Positions 17,701 to 24,559 are shown, numbered from the stretch's first letter. The stretch: DNA of 32,200 bases from Phaeodactylibacter sp. (GCA_024102975.1 JAGFJD010000516.1:1-32200); one strand, 5' to 3'. The notes: generated by a model from the letters alone, not told the origin. A program made the numbers and translations.

Positions 17701-18381
17701 ATGAAAATACTGGTTATTGAAGACAATGTTGAACTGTTGCACGACATCAGGAACTATATGGAACAGGAAGGGCACGTCTGCGAAATTGCCCCGGATTACC
17801 ATACCGCTTACATGAAAGTGGGGATTTTCCCTTATGACATTCTGATCGTCGACCTCATGCTGCCGGACGGCAACGGGTTAGATATCATCAGGGCAACCAA
17901 AAAGGAGAATATTGATGTGGGCATCATCATCATTTCGGCAAAAAATGCTCTGGGAGACAAAGTAAGTGGTTTGGAAACAGGAGCGGACGACTATCTGACC
18001 AAGCCGTTTTACCTGCCGGAACTCAACGCCAGAGTCAATGCGCTCTACCGAAGGAAAGTTTATAAAGGCAGCAAAGAAATCATTTTTAACGAAATAAAGA
18101 TCAGGCCAGAGAAGCACGAAGTTTATGTAAATGGACAACTCATGCTGCTCACCAAAAAAGAATTTGACATCCTCCATTTTTTTGTGACCAACAAGAACAG
18201 GTTGCTGACAAAAGAGGCCATCGCCGAGCACCTTTGGGGCGACCACATCGAATCGGCCGACTCCTTCAGGTTCATTTACACTCATTTGGCTAACTTGCGG
18301 AAGAAAATTGCCGCATTGGGAGGCAAGGACTATATAAAATCCATTTACAGCGTAGGATACAAATTCACCGGCCTGGAATGA
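17701..18381 (+). CDS. OmpR-family response regulator
   Basis: 226 residues. The receiver domain (1-118) has the acidic pair in VIEDN, phospho-accepting Asp51 in LIVDLMLPDGNG, the ISAKN threonine/serine switch position and the KPFYLPEL lysine. The C-terminal winged helix (about 130-226) has the usual LTKKEFDILHFF, RLLTKEAIAEHLWG and YIKSIYSVGYKF motifs. It should bind DNA as a dimer after phosphorylation by the kinase encoded next to it; stop and start overlap in ATGA (18378-18381), showing translational coupling. The divergent stress-protein/transporter operon is the likeliest target. A weak -7 like element (TAGCTTTA, 17653-17660) lies upstream. Confidence 0.96.
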   Translation: MKILVIEDNVELLHDIRNYMEQEGHVCEIAPDYHTAYMKVGIFPYDILIVDLMLPDGNGLDIIRATKKENIDVGIIIISAKNALGDKVSGLETGADDYLTKPFYLPELNARVNALYRRKVYKGSKEIIFNEIKIRPEKHEVYVNGQLMLLTKKEFDILHFFVTNKNRLLTKEAIAEHLWGDHIESADSFRFIYTHLANLRKKIAALGGKDYIKSIYSVGYKFTGLE

Positions 18382-19622
18382 AATTACTGACGAAGATCAA
18401 TAAATACTACTTTATATTTCTCGTTTTTCTGGCGCCGGGGATGATTGTAGCGGATTATTACCTCGTGCAATATCTGGTGAACAGGGAGGTGAACGATATA
18501 CTCGAAAATGAATGCGAGCGGATCAAATTTCACCTCAGTGAAGAAGGAGAACTTCCTGCCTCCAACTATTTACTTGGCGTAATGCCCGCAATCGGGTATA
18601 TCCCCGCCCCGGAGCGGTTTGGCGATACTTTGATCTACGAAGCCTACGCCGATAAGCTCATCCCCTACCGGACGTACGAATGCACCGTACCCGCCGGCGC
18701 CGGAACGGTGAGGATCGCACTCTCGCATGTCCTTTGGGAAATGAATGAATTGATTGTATGGCTTTCTGCAATTACCTCTCTGTTGATACTGCTGCTGATA
18801 ACGGCTTTGTTCTTTATCAATCAGGGCATATATAACCGGGCCTGGAAGCCTTTTTTCAGGAATTTATCAGAACTGAAGCATTACGATATCACTAAAAAAA
18901 ATCCGGTGCGCCTCGAAACGTCCCGCATCAATGAATTCGAAGCGCTCAATGAGGTAGTTACGACTTTGATGAACCAGGTGGAAAAGGATTTTCAAAACCT
19001 CAAAGAGTTCAACGAAAATATTTCCCACGAAATGCAGACCCCCCTTGCCATTATCCGCAACAAAATGATCCTGCTTCTGGAAAGCCAGAACTTTAACGAA
19101 AAAGAACTTCAATGGGTACAGGCGGCTTATCAGGAAGCCAATAAACTGTCAAAAATCGGCAAGTCCCTGACCTTGATCTCCAGGATAGAAAACCAGGAGT
19201 TCACCCGCTTGGATAGCGTTGATGTCCGCGCTATGATCGATAATATTGTCAGCAACATGGAAGAAATAATCCATTTCAAAAAGCTCGAAATAACGGCCAA
19301 ACTAAGCCCGGTTAAGATAAAATGCGACCCCGTCCTGGCGAATGTCCTTTTTTCCAACCTTATTAAAAACGCCATCCAGCACAATCGGGAGGGGGGATAC
19401 ATACAAATGGTGCTGAGTGAAGAAAAATTCGAAATCGAAAATACCGGAGAGGTGCTGGAAATAGAACCGGTACAGTTATTAAACCGCTTCCAGAAGGGCA
19501 ACCCGGCGACAGACTCGCCGGGCCTGGGCCTGGCCATTAACCAAAAAATCTGCGAGGCCTATGGGTTTCGGCTTGATTATGGCCATCATGAAGGCAAACA
19601 CAAAATATCTTTGTCCTTTTGA
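18378..19622 (+). CDS. Membrane sensor histidine kinase
   Basis: 414 residues. Two membrane helices (about 10-30 and 124-148) enclose a small periplasmic domain of about 90 residues (VQYLVNREVNDILE...TVRIALSHVLWEM) with no recognised ligand-binding family. HisKA holds His217 in NISHEMQTPLA. The HATPase domain has an N box NLIKNAIQHNREGG and a final glycine box SPGLGLAINQKI; the first glycine box is reduced to ENTGEVLE, as in several compact Bacteroidota kinases. It is the partner of the response regulator that overlaps its start. The downstream neighbour begins decayed DNA, so the operon ends here. Signal sensed is unknown. Confidence 0.95.
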   Translation: MKLLTKINKYYFIFLVFLAPGMIVADYYLVQYLVNREVNDILENECERIKFHLSEEGELPASNYLLGVMPAIGYIPAPERFGDTLIYEAYADKLIPYRTYECTVPAGAGTVRIALSHVLWEMNELIVWLSAITSLLILLLITALFFINQGIYNRAWKPFFRNLSELKHYDITKKNPVRLETSRINEFEALNEVVTTLMNQVEKDFQNLKEFNENISHEMQTPLAIIRNKMILLLESQNFNEKELQWVQAAYQEANKLSKIGKSLTLISRIENQEFTRLDSVDVRAMIDNIVSNMEEIIHFKKLEITAKLSPVKIKCDPVLANVLFSNLIKNAIQHNREGGYIQMVLSEEKFEIENTGEVLEIEPVQLLNRFQKGNPATDSPGLGLAINQKICEAYGFRLDYGHHEGKHKISLSF

Positions 19623-19631
19623 ATGATCGGT

Positions 19632-19943
19632 TTAGAAAATCAACACTTCATGCCGCTTCGTGGCGCGATCATCCTGATCGCCTGCCGCATCCACCTCCAG
19701 CAGCTTGCCCTGCCTGGCCACTTTGGCCTCTTCCGGCGCCTGGTATGCCGGCCGCAGCCAGCGCACCAGCCCCGCCGCTTCTTCTGCCGCCCGTTTGGCG
19801 TTGAGCTGCACCAGGCGCTCCAGGATTTCGCCCTCCGACAGGCCGGCGGCCCAGCCATAGGCATCCGCCACGGCGGCGTCCAGCTCGTCGTGGAACTGCC
19901 GCAGGATGCCCACCAGGCCCCTGGATGCGGCGCTCTTTTTCAT
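19632..19943 (-). pseudogene. C-terminal remnant of a class I SAM-dependent DNA methyltransferase (MmeI-like)
   Basis: About 100 codons from a possible ATG at 19943 to TAA at 19632. The stretch [20 protein letters not shown], then [20 protein letters not shown] and [11 protein letters not shown] is what I recognise as the extreme C-terminus of large restriction-modification methyltransferases of the MmeI type. All catalytic motifs (SAM-binding, NPPY) would lie upstream and are absent, because upstream DNA is an unrelated XRE fragment. It is a leftover of a restriction-modification locus. Its tail runs to within 10 bp of the sensor kinase stop. Confidence 0.65.
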
Positions 19944-19960
19944 TGCCGGGTGTTTTTTAC

Positions 19961-20179
19961 CTATTGGGTGGCCTCCAAACATGCTCTTACTCCCATTCCG
20001 GCTATGCCTTCATTGGCCTTGAGGGAAATTGTTTCTGAGGCATTGGTGCCAATGTTTGCCCTTTCAGCTACCTGTTCGGCGGAGAGCTTGCGCCGGAGCC
20101 GGGCCAGTTTGATATGCTCACCCAAAATAGAGAGTATCTTTTTTTCTTTAGGGCGTAAAACAGCTTTTCTGGAAGCCAT
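19961..20179 (-). pseudogene. N-terminal remnant of an XRE/HipB-like regulator
   Basis: 72 codons from ATG 20179. The first about 43 residues (MASRKAVLRPKEKKILSILG, then EHIKLARLRRKLSAEQVAER) match the start of XRE-type regulators often paired with HipA kinases. After the first HTH helix the sequence changes abruptly to an unrelated tail ([18 protein letters not shown]), so the recognition helix is lost. Its start codon lies exactly at the junction with transposase-derived DNA, so it has no native promoter. Not expected to be functional. Confidence 0.6.
19970..19987 (-). repeat. 18-bp repeat, copy 2
   Basis: AGAGCATGTTTGGAGGCC on the minus strand, identical to copy 1 at 14297. It lies at the boundary between the XRE fragment and the methyltransferase remnant, which suggests the end of an inserted element. 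Confidence 0.6.
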
Positions 20180-20182
20180 TGT

Positions 20183-20527
20183 GGGTTATCGGCCAGCAAG
20201 GTGTCCTTGCCGGTTTTGAGCACATAATCCCAGCCGTGGGACAAATAAGCTTGTTGCAACTCATTGCCGTCAAATCCTGCGTCGCCCAGCAGGATAACCT
20301 GGCAAGGGCATTCTATAATGGCGCCCAGCAGCATGGCTACCTGGTTGACAATATCCAAATGCATTTGCTGAGGAAAATTCCCTTTAGGCGCTCGGCGTAC
20401 TATCCAGCAGATGGGGATAGCCCGCCTGCGCCAGATGAGGCTCGCCATCGAGGCCATGCAGCCGTTACCGATGCTGGAGCCGTCAATGGCCAAAACCAGC
20501 TCTCCGCTATTGCTTACCGAACGCAGG
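20183..20527 (-). pseudogene. IS4-like transposase fragment
   Basis: About 115 codons without a start or stop of their own. The frame reads LRSVSNSGELVLAIDGSSIGNGC with the first catalytic Asp in AIDGS, then ALIWRRRAIPICW-like strand, GNFPQQMHLDIVNQVAMLLG, and LLGDAGFDGNELQQAYLSHG with the second catalytic Asp. This is the core of the DDE domain of IS4-group transposases. The catalytic Glu region and both ends are missing: one side meets a terminator-like hairpin (20546), the other the XRE start at 20179. Dead element. Confidence 0.75.
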
Positions 20528-20540
20528 GTAATGAAAAAAT

Positions 20541-20580
20541 AAAAACCCGCCTGCGCTCTATCGAGCTTCGGCGGGCGAAG
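20541..20580 (-). terminator. REP-like hairpin A with T-tract (minus strand)
   Basis: On the minus strand CCCGCC-GAA-GCTC-gata-GAGC-GCA-GGCGGG followed by TTTTTATTTTTT, a good rho-independent terminator. Related to hairpins B and C. Confidence 0.65.
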
Positions 20581-20660
20581 ATTTTTTGCGGTCTTCGACC
20601 GCCGAAGCCCGCCGAATTATGAGTTTGAATCATTTCCTTTCAAAAGGAGCAGATACAAAA

Positions 20661-20702
20661 TAAAAAGCCCGCCTTCGCTCATGCGAGCTTCGGCGGGCGA
20701 AG
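20661..20702 (-). terminator. REP-like hairpin B with T-tract (minus strand)
   Basis: On the minus strand GCCCGCC-GAA-GCTC-gcat-GAGC-GAA-GGCGGGC followed by TTTTTATTTT. It comes directly after the displaced tRNA-Asp 3' end at 20703-20720, so it may be the original terminator of the tRNA gene before an element integrated. Confidence 0.7.
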
Positions 20703-20720
20703 GCGGTCCGGACGGGACTC
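20703..20720 (+). repeat. Distal attachment-site copy (tRNA-Asp 3' end)
   Basis: gcggtccggacgggactc is identical, over 18 bp and in the same orientation, to 23055-23072, which is the 3' end of the tRNA-Asp gene plus one base. The flanks differ on both sides. Confidence 0.7.
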
Positions 20721-21036
20721 AGAAAGGTGAGGCGTAAACCCTTGGTAGCCTTTGGTTTGTGTGGGTGGGTTGGGCTTTTGGAAAATATTTTGGAAAAAGT
20801 AAGCAAGGCCTGGGGTTGTGCAAAAAGGTCGAATTTAGACAGGATTAACAGGATTTGCCAGATGTAGTGGCTTGCGCCACAAGAGCATACATATCCTGAA
20901 AATCTTGTTAATACTGTCTGTATGCACTTATTGCACAACCCCCTGTCCAACCTTTCTTCCTGCTGCATTCTGAGCACTCGGCAATTGTATAGTGTTGTAA
21001 AAAGGCAAAAAGGAACTATTTCTGGCCAAAGCTCAT
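20721..21036. other. Non-coding 5' part of the island with imperfect palindrome
   Basis: No convincing gene. 20838-20921 is a long imperfect inverted repeat: gacaggattaacaggattt on the left against aaatcttgttaatactgtct on the right, with an inner perfect GTGGC-ttgc-GCCAC stem (20878 region). Sequences of the type aggattaacaggatt recur in many bacterial genomes between genes; this looks like one copy facing a diverged copy. Confidence 0.5.
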
Positions 21037-21044
21037 TACTTTTG
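21037..21044 (+). promoter_or_regulatory. Probable -7 element of vapBC
   Basis: TACTTTTG fits TAnnTTTG. The predicted transcription start near 21051 lies about 30 nt before the antitoxin ATG at 21080. A convincing -33 element is not seen. Confidence 0.45.
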
Positions 21045-21079
21045 TATCAATCGGGCGTGAAAAGATAAAAATGTAACTC

Positions 21080-21307
21080 ATGAAACTTGTATTGGAACTT
21101 AAGGATCTTTCTGACCTTGAAATATTGTTGCCACTTTTAAAGCGACTTGGCATAACTATCATTCAAACATCTGAAACGATAACCTCCGAACAACATCAAA
21201 AACCGCCTCTTTCAAAACACATAGGAGTTCTTCCATCAATTGACGTCTCTGCATTCGAAACATATCTCAACAAAACTCGCGATGAATGGGAGCGGCCTAT
21301 CTCTTAG
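21080..21307 (+). CDS. Antitoxin of a VapBC-type pair
   Basis: 75 residues: MKLVLELKDLSDLEILLPLL, a short linker, and a C-terminal segment (SIDVSAFETYLNKTRDEWER) of the kind that wraps around a PIN toxin. The small size, position immediately before a PIN-domain gene and 22-bp overlap with it identify the role; the N-terminus does not show a familiar AbrB or ribbon-helix-helix signature, so the antitoxin subfamily is open. It should neutralise the ribonuclease and repress its own promoter. It lies in the AT-rich island. Confidence 0.8.
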   Translation: MKLVLELKDLSDLEILLPLLKRLGITIIQTSETITSEQHQKPPLSKHIGVLPSIDVSAFETYLNKTRDEWERPIS

Positions 21308-21687
21308 ACTCGAATGTTATCATTTATCTGATCAATGGGACGTTAAACCCGAAAAATTCCAAGGTTATTCTTGAGGCAGCCAAGCAGCCTGCTCATGTAT
21401 CTGTTATTTCCAAAATAGAAATTCTCGGTTGGAACCCGCCTACTCAAAAAGAGGCAGATGAATGCCAGAGCTTTATGTATGACGCTGTTGTTTTAGGCCT
21501 GTCAGATGCTGTTGTTGAAAAAACCATCGAGATCCGTAGAGCCGTCCGGATTAAACTCCCGGACGCTATCATCGCTGCCACTGCTCTTGTACATGACTTA
21601 ACCCTTCTTACCAGAAATGTTTCCGATTTTTCAAATGTGGCGGGACTAAATGTGATCGATCCGTTTTCTTCCCCGCCAACTCCTTAA
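21286..21687 (+). CDS. PIN-domain ribonuclease toxin, VapC type
   Basis: 133 residues, normal VapC length. The acidic metal-binding residues are all present: Asp8 (YLLDSNVIIYL), Glu45 (ISKIEILG), Asp93 (KLPDAIIAATAL) and the Asn111/Asp114 pair in TRNVSDFSNV. It should be an active Mg-dependent endoribonuclease, typically cutting tRNA or rRNA in this family. Its start overlaps the antitoxin by 22 bp. Its last 42 bp overlap the 3' end of the convergent abiEii toxin gene, an unusual tail-to-tail contact of two toxin genes. Confidence 0.93.
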   Translation: MGAAYLLDSNVIIYLINGTLNPKNSKVILEAAKQPAHVSVISKIEILGWNPPTQKEADECQSFMYDAVVLGLSDAVVEKTIEIRRAVRIKLPDAIIAATALVHDLTLLTRNVSDFSNVAGLNVIDPFSSPPTP

Positions 21688-22164
21688 AACCTTGCGGAAT
21701 TGTGATTGGCAAATAGTAAAGAGATGATGAACAGTCAACGAGAAAAACCGATGTTTGGTCCTGTCCAAATGAGCGGTGATGCCGATCCGGACACCTTGGT
21801 AGTTGCCATCTTTGACGATATCCTCCGTAGACAGGGAATCCATATCGAAAGTTACGCCATCTTCCGGATAGCTGATTTCGCAGATCTCCGTCATGGCCTG
21901 CCGGAGCGATTGGTGGGTTGAATTGATGTGCATCCCCAAGAAATCTATATCTTTTGTGGCCCGGCTGCGTTCTCCCTCTAGCGCATACAAAAAGGCAGCC
22001 CCTTTGAGGCAAAAATGCTGGTTGTGTTTTGACCGGGATAGGCGGAACAGGAACCGTTCCTGGAAATATCGGAGTAAGAGCAATTGATGGTTTCTTCCCT
22101 CCGCCCTGGCAATTTTCAATAACCGCCCCTTCACCGAGGCTACGATGTTTTTCTTTTCACTCAT
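21646..22164 (-). CDS. AbiEii/AbiGii-type nucleotidyltransferase toxin, C-terminally shortened
   Basis: 172 residues, against roughly 230-300 in the family. The nucleotidyltransferase core is intact at LKGAAFLYALEGERSRATKD followed by IDFLG, holding the Asp-x-Asp metal pair, and continues to GVRIGITAHLDRTK. The normal continuation (a strand with another Asp, then the EKFEALV/DFYDLW helices) is replaced by HRFFSLTVHHLFTICQSQF and a basic tail. The end thus looks like a frameshift or a junction near 21765, with the gene now reading into the 3' end of vapC. The ATG overlaps the antitoxin stop in ATGA (22161-22164). It may be inactive. It is listed as CDS because the frame is open and coupled to its antitoxin. 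Confidence 0.75.
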   Translation of the reverse strand: MSEKKNIVASVKGRLLKIARAEGRNHQLLLLRYFQERFLFRLSRSKHNQHFCLKGAAFLYALEGERSRATKDIDFLGMHINSTHQSLRQAMTEICEISYPEDGVTFDMDSLSTEDIVKDGNYQGVRIGITAHLDRTKHRFFSLTVHHLFTICQSQFRKVLRSWRGRKRIDHI

Positions 22165-22754
22165 AGAAGAATGCTCAAATAAGTTTTCATTTGCTCCTCA
22201 ACCCGCAGCAACCGGGCGAATCGAAGTAGCTTATCAATGTTACGCCCTCTTTCTTTGAGGTAATTTTTCAGGACTTCCTTTTCTACATCTTTGCCGACCT
22301 TGTTCCGGAATCTGATGGCATCACATACCGATTTTTCTTTATCATAAATCTTCACCATGGTGTTGCCGATCCTGGCCTCAGTGATGCCAACACTCCAGTA
22401 TTTTTCACTCCAGTAATAAACCTTTATAGGGGGATAATCCGGCAAGGCAACCTTACGGGTTTTTTCAATGGCCATGTGATATTCAGGTGGGACAAAGTCT
22501 GAGAGCTGGTAATAATTCCAGGCCGAAAAAAGGCAGATAACTCCATCGGGTACGATATGGCTAACCTCTTCCAGTTCATCGTCAACGCTAACAGAGGCAA
22601 GCTTGTATAGCCCTCTCTTTATTTTCACTACCTTTCCTTCCTGGACAAGCATATCGAGATAATGGTGGTGCACGCCTGTTTCCAGAATATCCCCGGTGCG
22701 GGCATAGCCTTTGTTCTGATTGAAAATTTCGAGTATTTGAGCGTCTTTATCCAT
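22161..22754 (-). CDS. AbiEi-type antitoxin/regulator
   Basis: 197 residues. The N-terminus is a winged helix (MDKDAQILEIFNQNKGYART then GDILETGVHHHYLDMLVQEG and KVVKIKRGLYKLA), typical of AbiEi family antitoxin domains, followed by the body (VICLFSAWNYYQLSDFVPPE; EKSVCDAIRFRNKVGKD; LKNYLKERGRNIDKLLRFAR). In type IV AbiE systems this protein represses the operon and counteracts the nucleotidyltransferase; they can give abortive phage infection. It is intact and coupled to the toxin by a 4-bp overlap. No clear promoter was identified upstream. Confidence 0.9.
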   Translation of the reverse strand: MDKDAQILEIFNQNKGYARTGDILETGVHHHYLDMLVQEGKVVKIKRGLYKLASVSVDDELEEVSHIVPDGVICLFSAWNYYQLSDFVPPEYHMAIEKTRKVALPDYPPIKVYYWSEKYWSVGITEARIGNTMVKIYDKEKSVCDAIRFRNKVGKDVEKEVLKNYLKERGRNIDKLLRFARLLRVEEQMKTYLSILL

Positions 22755-23004
22755 TTTGCAGAAAATGCTGCTAAATATAATAAAAGCAGTGTTTTTTGCA
22801 AAAAGGTTCAGTAAAATGTCTTACTTCTCAACCTTTGGTATGAAGCATCGGGCAATTCCCTATTTGGATCGGATTTTGAAAGATGAAGATTGGAGAGGAA
22901 GGAGGCTTGTGGCAGGGATGAGATCTTGTAAAAAATCCGTAAAAAAAGCTTCTACCCAAAAATATATTTAAACCTGATAATCAGCAAGTTGCGCAAAACA
23001 ATTT
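22755..23004. other. Non-coding gap between abiE and tRNA-Asp
   Basis: A/T-rich sequence with short unconvincing frames only. It would contain the abiE promoter (minus strand), but I cannot point to a clear element. No integrase remnant is visible here. Confidence 0.5.
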
Positions 23005-23040
23005 ATAATAAAAAACCTTGTAAGCAATTGACTTACAAGG
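23005..23040 (-). terminator. Rho-independent terminator after tRNA-Asp
   Basis: On the minus strand a perfect 9-bp stem CCTTGTAAG/CTTACAAGG (arms at 23032-23040 and 23016-23024) with a 7-nt loop is followed by TTTTTTATTAT. It lies 16 bp after the tRNA 3' end and on the island side of the attachment repeat, so it would have arrived with the island. Confidence 0.85.
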
Positions 23041-23054
23041 CTTTGTGTTTTTCT

Positions 23055-23072
23055 GCGGTCCGGACGGGACTC
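23055..23072 (+). repeat. Proximal attachment-site copy at the tRNA-Asp 3' end
   Basis: gcggtccggacgggactc, covering the acceptor 3' strand and half of the T arm of the tRNA; identical to 20703-20720. Confidence 0.7.
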
Positions 23073-23129
23073 GAACCCGCGACCCCCTGCGTGACAGGCA
23101 GGTATTCTAACCAACTGAACTACCGGACC
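23056..23129 (-). tRNA. tRNA-Asp (GTC)
   Basis: 74 nt on the minus strand. The acceptor stem is GGTCCGG/CCGGACC with discriminator G. The D arm begins TAGTTCAGTTGGTTAGAA, the anticodon stem-loop is CCTGC-CTGTCAC-GCAGG with anticodon GTC, and the T arm is GCGGG-TTCGAGT-CCCGT. CCA is not encoded. The last 17 nt are duplicated at 20703-20720, which is the signature of integration at this gene. Confidence 0.96.
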
Positions 23130-23131
23130 TC

Positions 23132-23163
23132 GTCCGCCGAAGCTCGTTTGAGCGAAGGCGAAC
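23132..23163. repeat. REP-like hairpin C in the tRNA-Asp leader
   Basis: TCCGCC-GAA-GCTC-gttt-GAGC-GAA-GGCGAA on the plus strand, the same design as hairpins A and B but in the opposite orientation and without a T-run. It sits directly before the tRNA 5' end, within the likely precursor transcript. Confidence 0.6.
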
Positions 23164-23187
23164 CTGCTGATTTGTCATCAGCGAGTG

Positions 23188-23219
23188 CAAATGTATAACC
23201 ATTTCTAAAATGATGCAAC
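23188..23219 (-). promoter_or_regulatory. Promoter of tRNA-Asp
   Basis: On the minus strand TGTTG, 20 nt, then TACATTTG (23195-23188), a good Bacteroidota -33/-7 pair. The predicted start near 23181 gives a leader of about 50 nt that contains hairpin C and a CTGATgacaaATCAG stem. Confidence 0.6.
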
Positions 23220-23246
23220 ACCTCACCGCAAAAAAATAAAAAAAGT

Positions 23247-23276
23247 TTTGCATCACAATGCTTATTGCTAATTTTG
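23247..23276 (+). promoter_or_regulatory. Promoter of accA
   Basis: TTTG (23247-23250), 18 nt, TAATTTTG (23269-23276), close to the Bacteroidota consensus. The predicted start near 23283 leaves a leader of about 300 nt before the accA ATG. It is divergent from the tRNA-Asp promoter. Confidence 0.6.
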
Positions 23277-23390
23277 TAGTCCTGTTTGGAGAAACCCGGA
23301 GATGGAAGAGGCTTTTTTTCCCGCCTCCCAGGGCAGCATCTGGCAGTACAAACCCCAGGAACCGATATGCGGCGGGCTACAGGGCGGGCC

Positions 23391-23485
23391 GGTTATCGGT
23401 TATCAGGTTATTTGTTGTTTGGAGTTTTACGTATCCGGCCGTTGTTTCATCGCGCCAACAACCAATAACCAAATAACCAATGACC
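23391..23485. repeat. Facing heptamer arrays (ggttatc / aataacc) in the accA leader
   Basis: GGTTATC, GGTTATC, AGGTTAT (23391-23411) face AACAACC, AATAACC, AAATAACC, AATGACC (23457-23485), making a long imperfect stem in the accA 5' leader. Between and around them (23277-23581) I see no separate gene; the frame that runs in from 23480 is explained under accA. Confidence 0.7.
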
Positions 23486-23581
23486 CGTTTCACCCCAAGT
23501 GTCCCCGCGAACCTTACTAGTGAAAATCCCGTTCTTCCTTCAGCCTGTGCCGGGGAAGGCCGGGCTAAAACCTCAAAGGTT

Positions 23582-24559
23582 ATGGTTTTCCTGGATTTCG
23601 AACAACCCCTTGAAAGTCTGTACGAACAGCTGGAGAAGATCCAGCAGGTCGGCGAAGAAGGCGACGTGGATGTTACTGATACGGTCCGCGAACTGGAGGC
23701 CAAGATCAGGAACAAACGCAAGGAAATTTACGGTAGCCTCACCGGCTGGCAGAAGGTACAGCTTTCCCGCCATCCCGAACGCCCCTACACCCTTTACTAC
23801 ATCAAACAGATGTGCCGCAAGTTCACCGAGCTGCACGGCGACCGCTGCTATGCCGACGACAAGGCCATCGTCGGTGGGCTGGGCTCGCTCGACGGCCAGA
23901 CGGTCGTCATCATGGGCCACCAGAAGGGCGTCAACACCAAAATGCGGCAGTACCGCAACTTCGGCATGGCCAACCCGGAGGGCTACCGCAAGGCCCTGCG
24001 CCTCATGAAGCTGGCCGAACGCTTCGGATACCCCGTCGTCACCCTGATCGACACCCCGGGCGCCTTCCCCGGCCTGGAAGCCGAAGAGCGCGGCCAGGCC
24101 GAAGCCATCGCCCGCAACCTCTTCGAAATGGCCCAGCTGCGCGTGCCTATCGTCTGCGTGGTCATCGGTGAAGGGGCCTCCGGCGGCGCCATCGGCATCG
24201 GCCTGGGCGACCGCGTGTACATGCTGGAAAACACCTGGTACTCAGTCATCTCCCCCGAATCCTGCTCCTCCATCCTCTGGCACAGCTGGGACTACAAGGA
24301 ACAGGCGGCCGATGCCCTCAAGCTGACCGCCGACCACATGTTTGGGTTCGGCCTGATCGACGACATCATCAAGGAACCGCTCGGAGGCGCCCACGCTTCC
24401 CCCGAAGAGATGGCCAAACTGCTGAAACGGCAGATCAAAAAGGCCATCGCCGAAATCCAGGAACTGCCCGTCGACGAAATGATCGAAGCTCGTATCAATA
24501 AATATGCTAATATGGGCGTTTATGACGTAGAAGCCGTGGAGGAGAACGAAGGGCAGTGA
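23582..24559 (+). CDS. accA: Acetyl-CoA carboxylase carboxyltransferase subunit alpha
   Basis: 325 residues from ATG 23582 ([20 protein letters not shown]), matching the usual AccA N-terminus; the in-frame ATG at 23480 would add 34 residues encoded by the repeat-bearing leader and is rejected. AccA landmarks follow in order: [79 protein letters not shown], and the oxyanion-hole glycines [15 protein letters not shown]. With AccD it transfers the carboxyl group from carboxybiotin to acetyl-CoA, giving malonyl-CoA for fatty acid synthesis in the cytosol. accD is not nearby, as is usual in this phylum. Followed by a repeat-bearing gap and the DUF6913-like gene. Confidence 0.97.
   Translation: MVFLDFEQPLESLYEQLEKIQQVGEEGDVDVTDTVRELEAKIRNKRKEIYGSLTGWQKVQLSRHPERPYTLYYIKQMCRKFTELHGDRCYADDKAIVGGLGSLDGQTVVIMGHQKGVNTKMRQYRNFGMANPEGYRKALRLMKLAERFGYPVVTLIDTPGAFPGLEAEERGQAEAIARNLFEMAQLRVPIVCVVIGEGASGGAIGIGLGDRVYMLENTWYSVISPESCSSILWHSWDYKEQAADALKLTADHMFGFGLIDDIIKEPLGGAHASPEEMAKLLKRQIKKAIAEIQELPVDEMIEARINKYANMGVYDVEAVEENEGQ

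Larger units (their letters stand above)
20703..23072. mobile_element. Putative small tRNA-Asp-integrated island carrying toxin-antitoxin genes
   Basis: The two 18-bp copies of the tRNA-Asp 3' end bound about 2.35 kb that is visibly more A/T-rich than accA on one side. The geometry is right for site-specific integration at a tRNA 3' end: the intact tRNA is at one boundary and the orphan 3' fragment, with a terminator behind it, at the other. Cargo is vapBC and an abiE pair only. No integrase, excisionase or replication gene is visible, so it is either a decayed island or one moved by an enzyme encoded elsewhere. Boundaries are inferred from the repeat alone. Confidence 0.55.

Noticed and set aside
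19623..20219. 198-codon plus-strand frame after the sensor kinase
   Set aside because: Antisense to three recognisable remnants on the minus strand; proline/arginine-rich translation without domain.
20630..20977. 115-codon minus-strand frame over the distal att site
   Set aside because: Spans a terminator hairpin, the att copy and a palindrome; no domain, composition unlike neighbouring genes.
23480..23581. 34-residue N-terminal extension of AccA
   Set aside because: AccA homology starts at MVFLDFEQ (23582); the extension is encoded by the repeat-containing leader.
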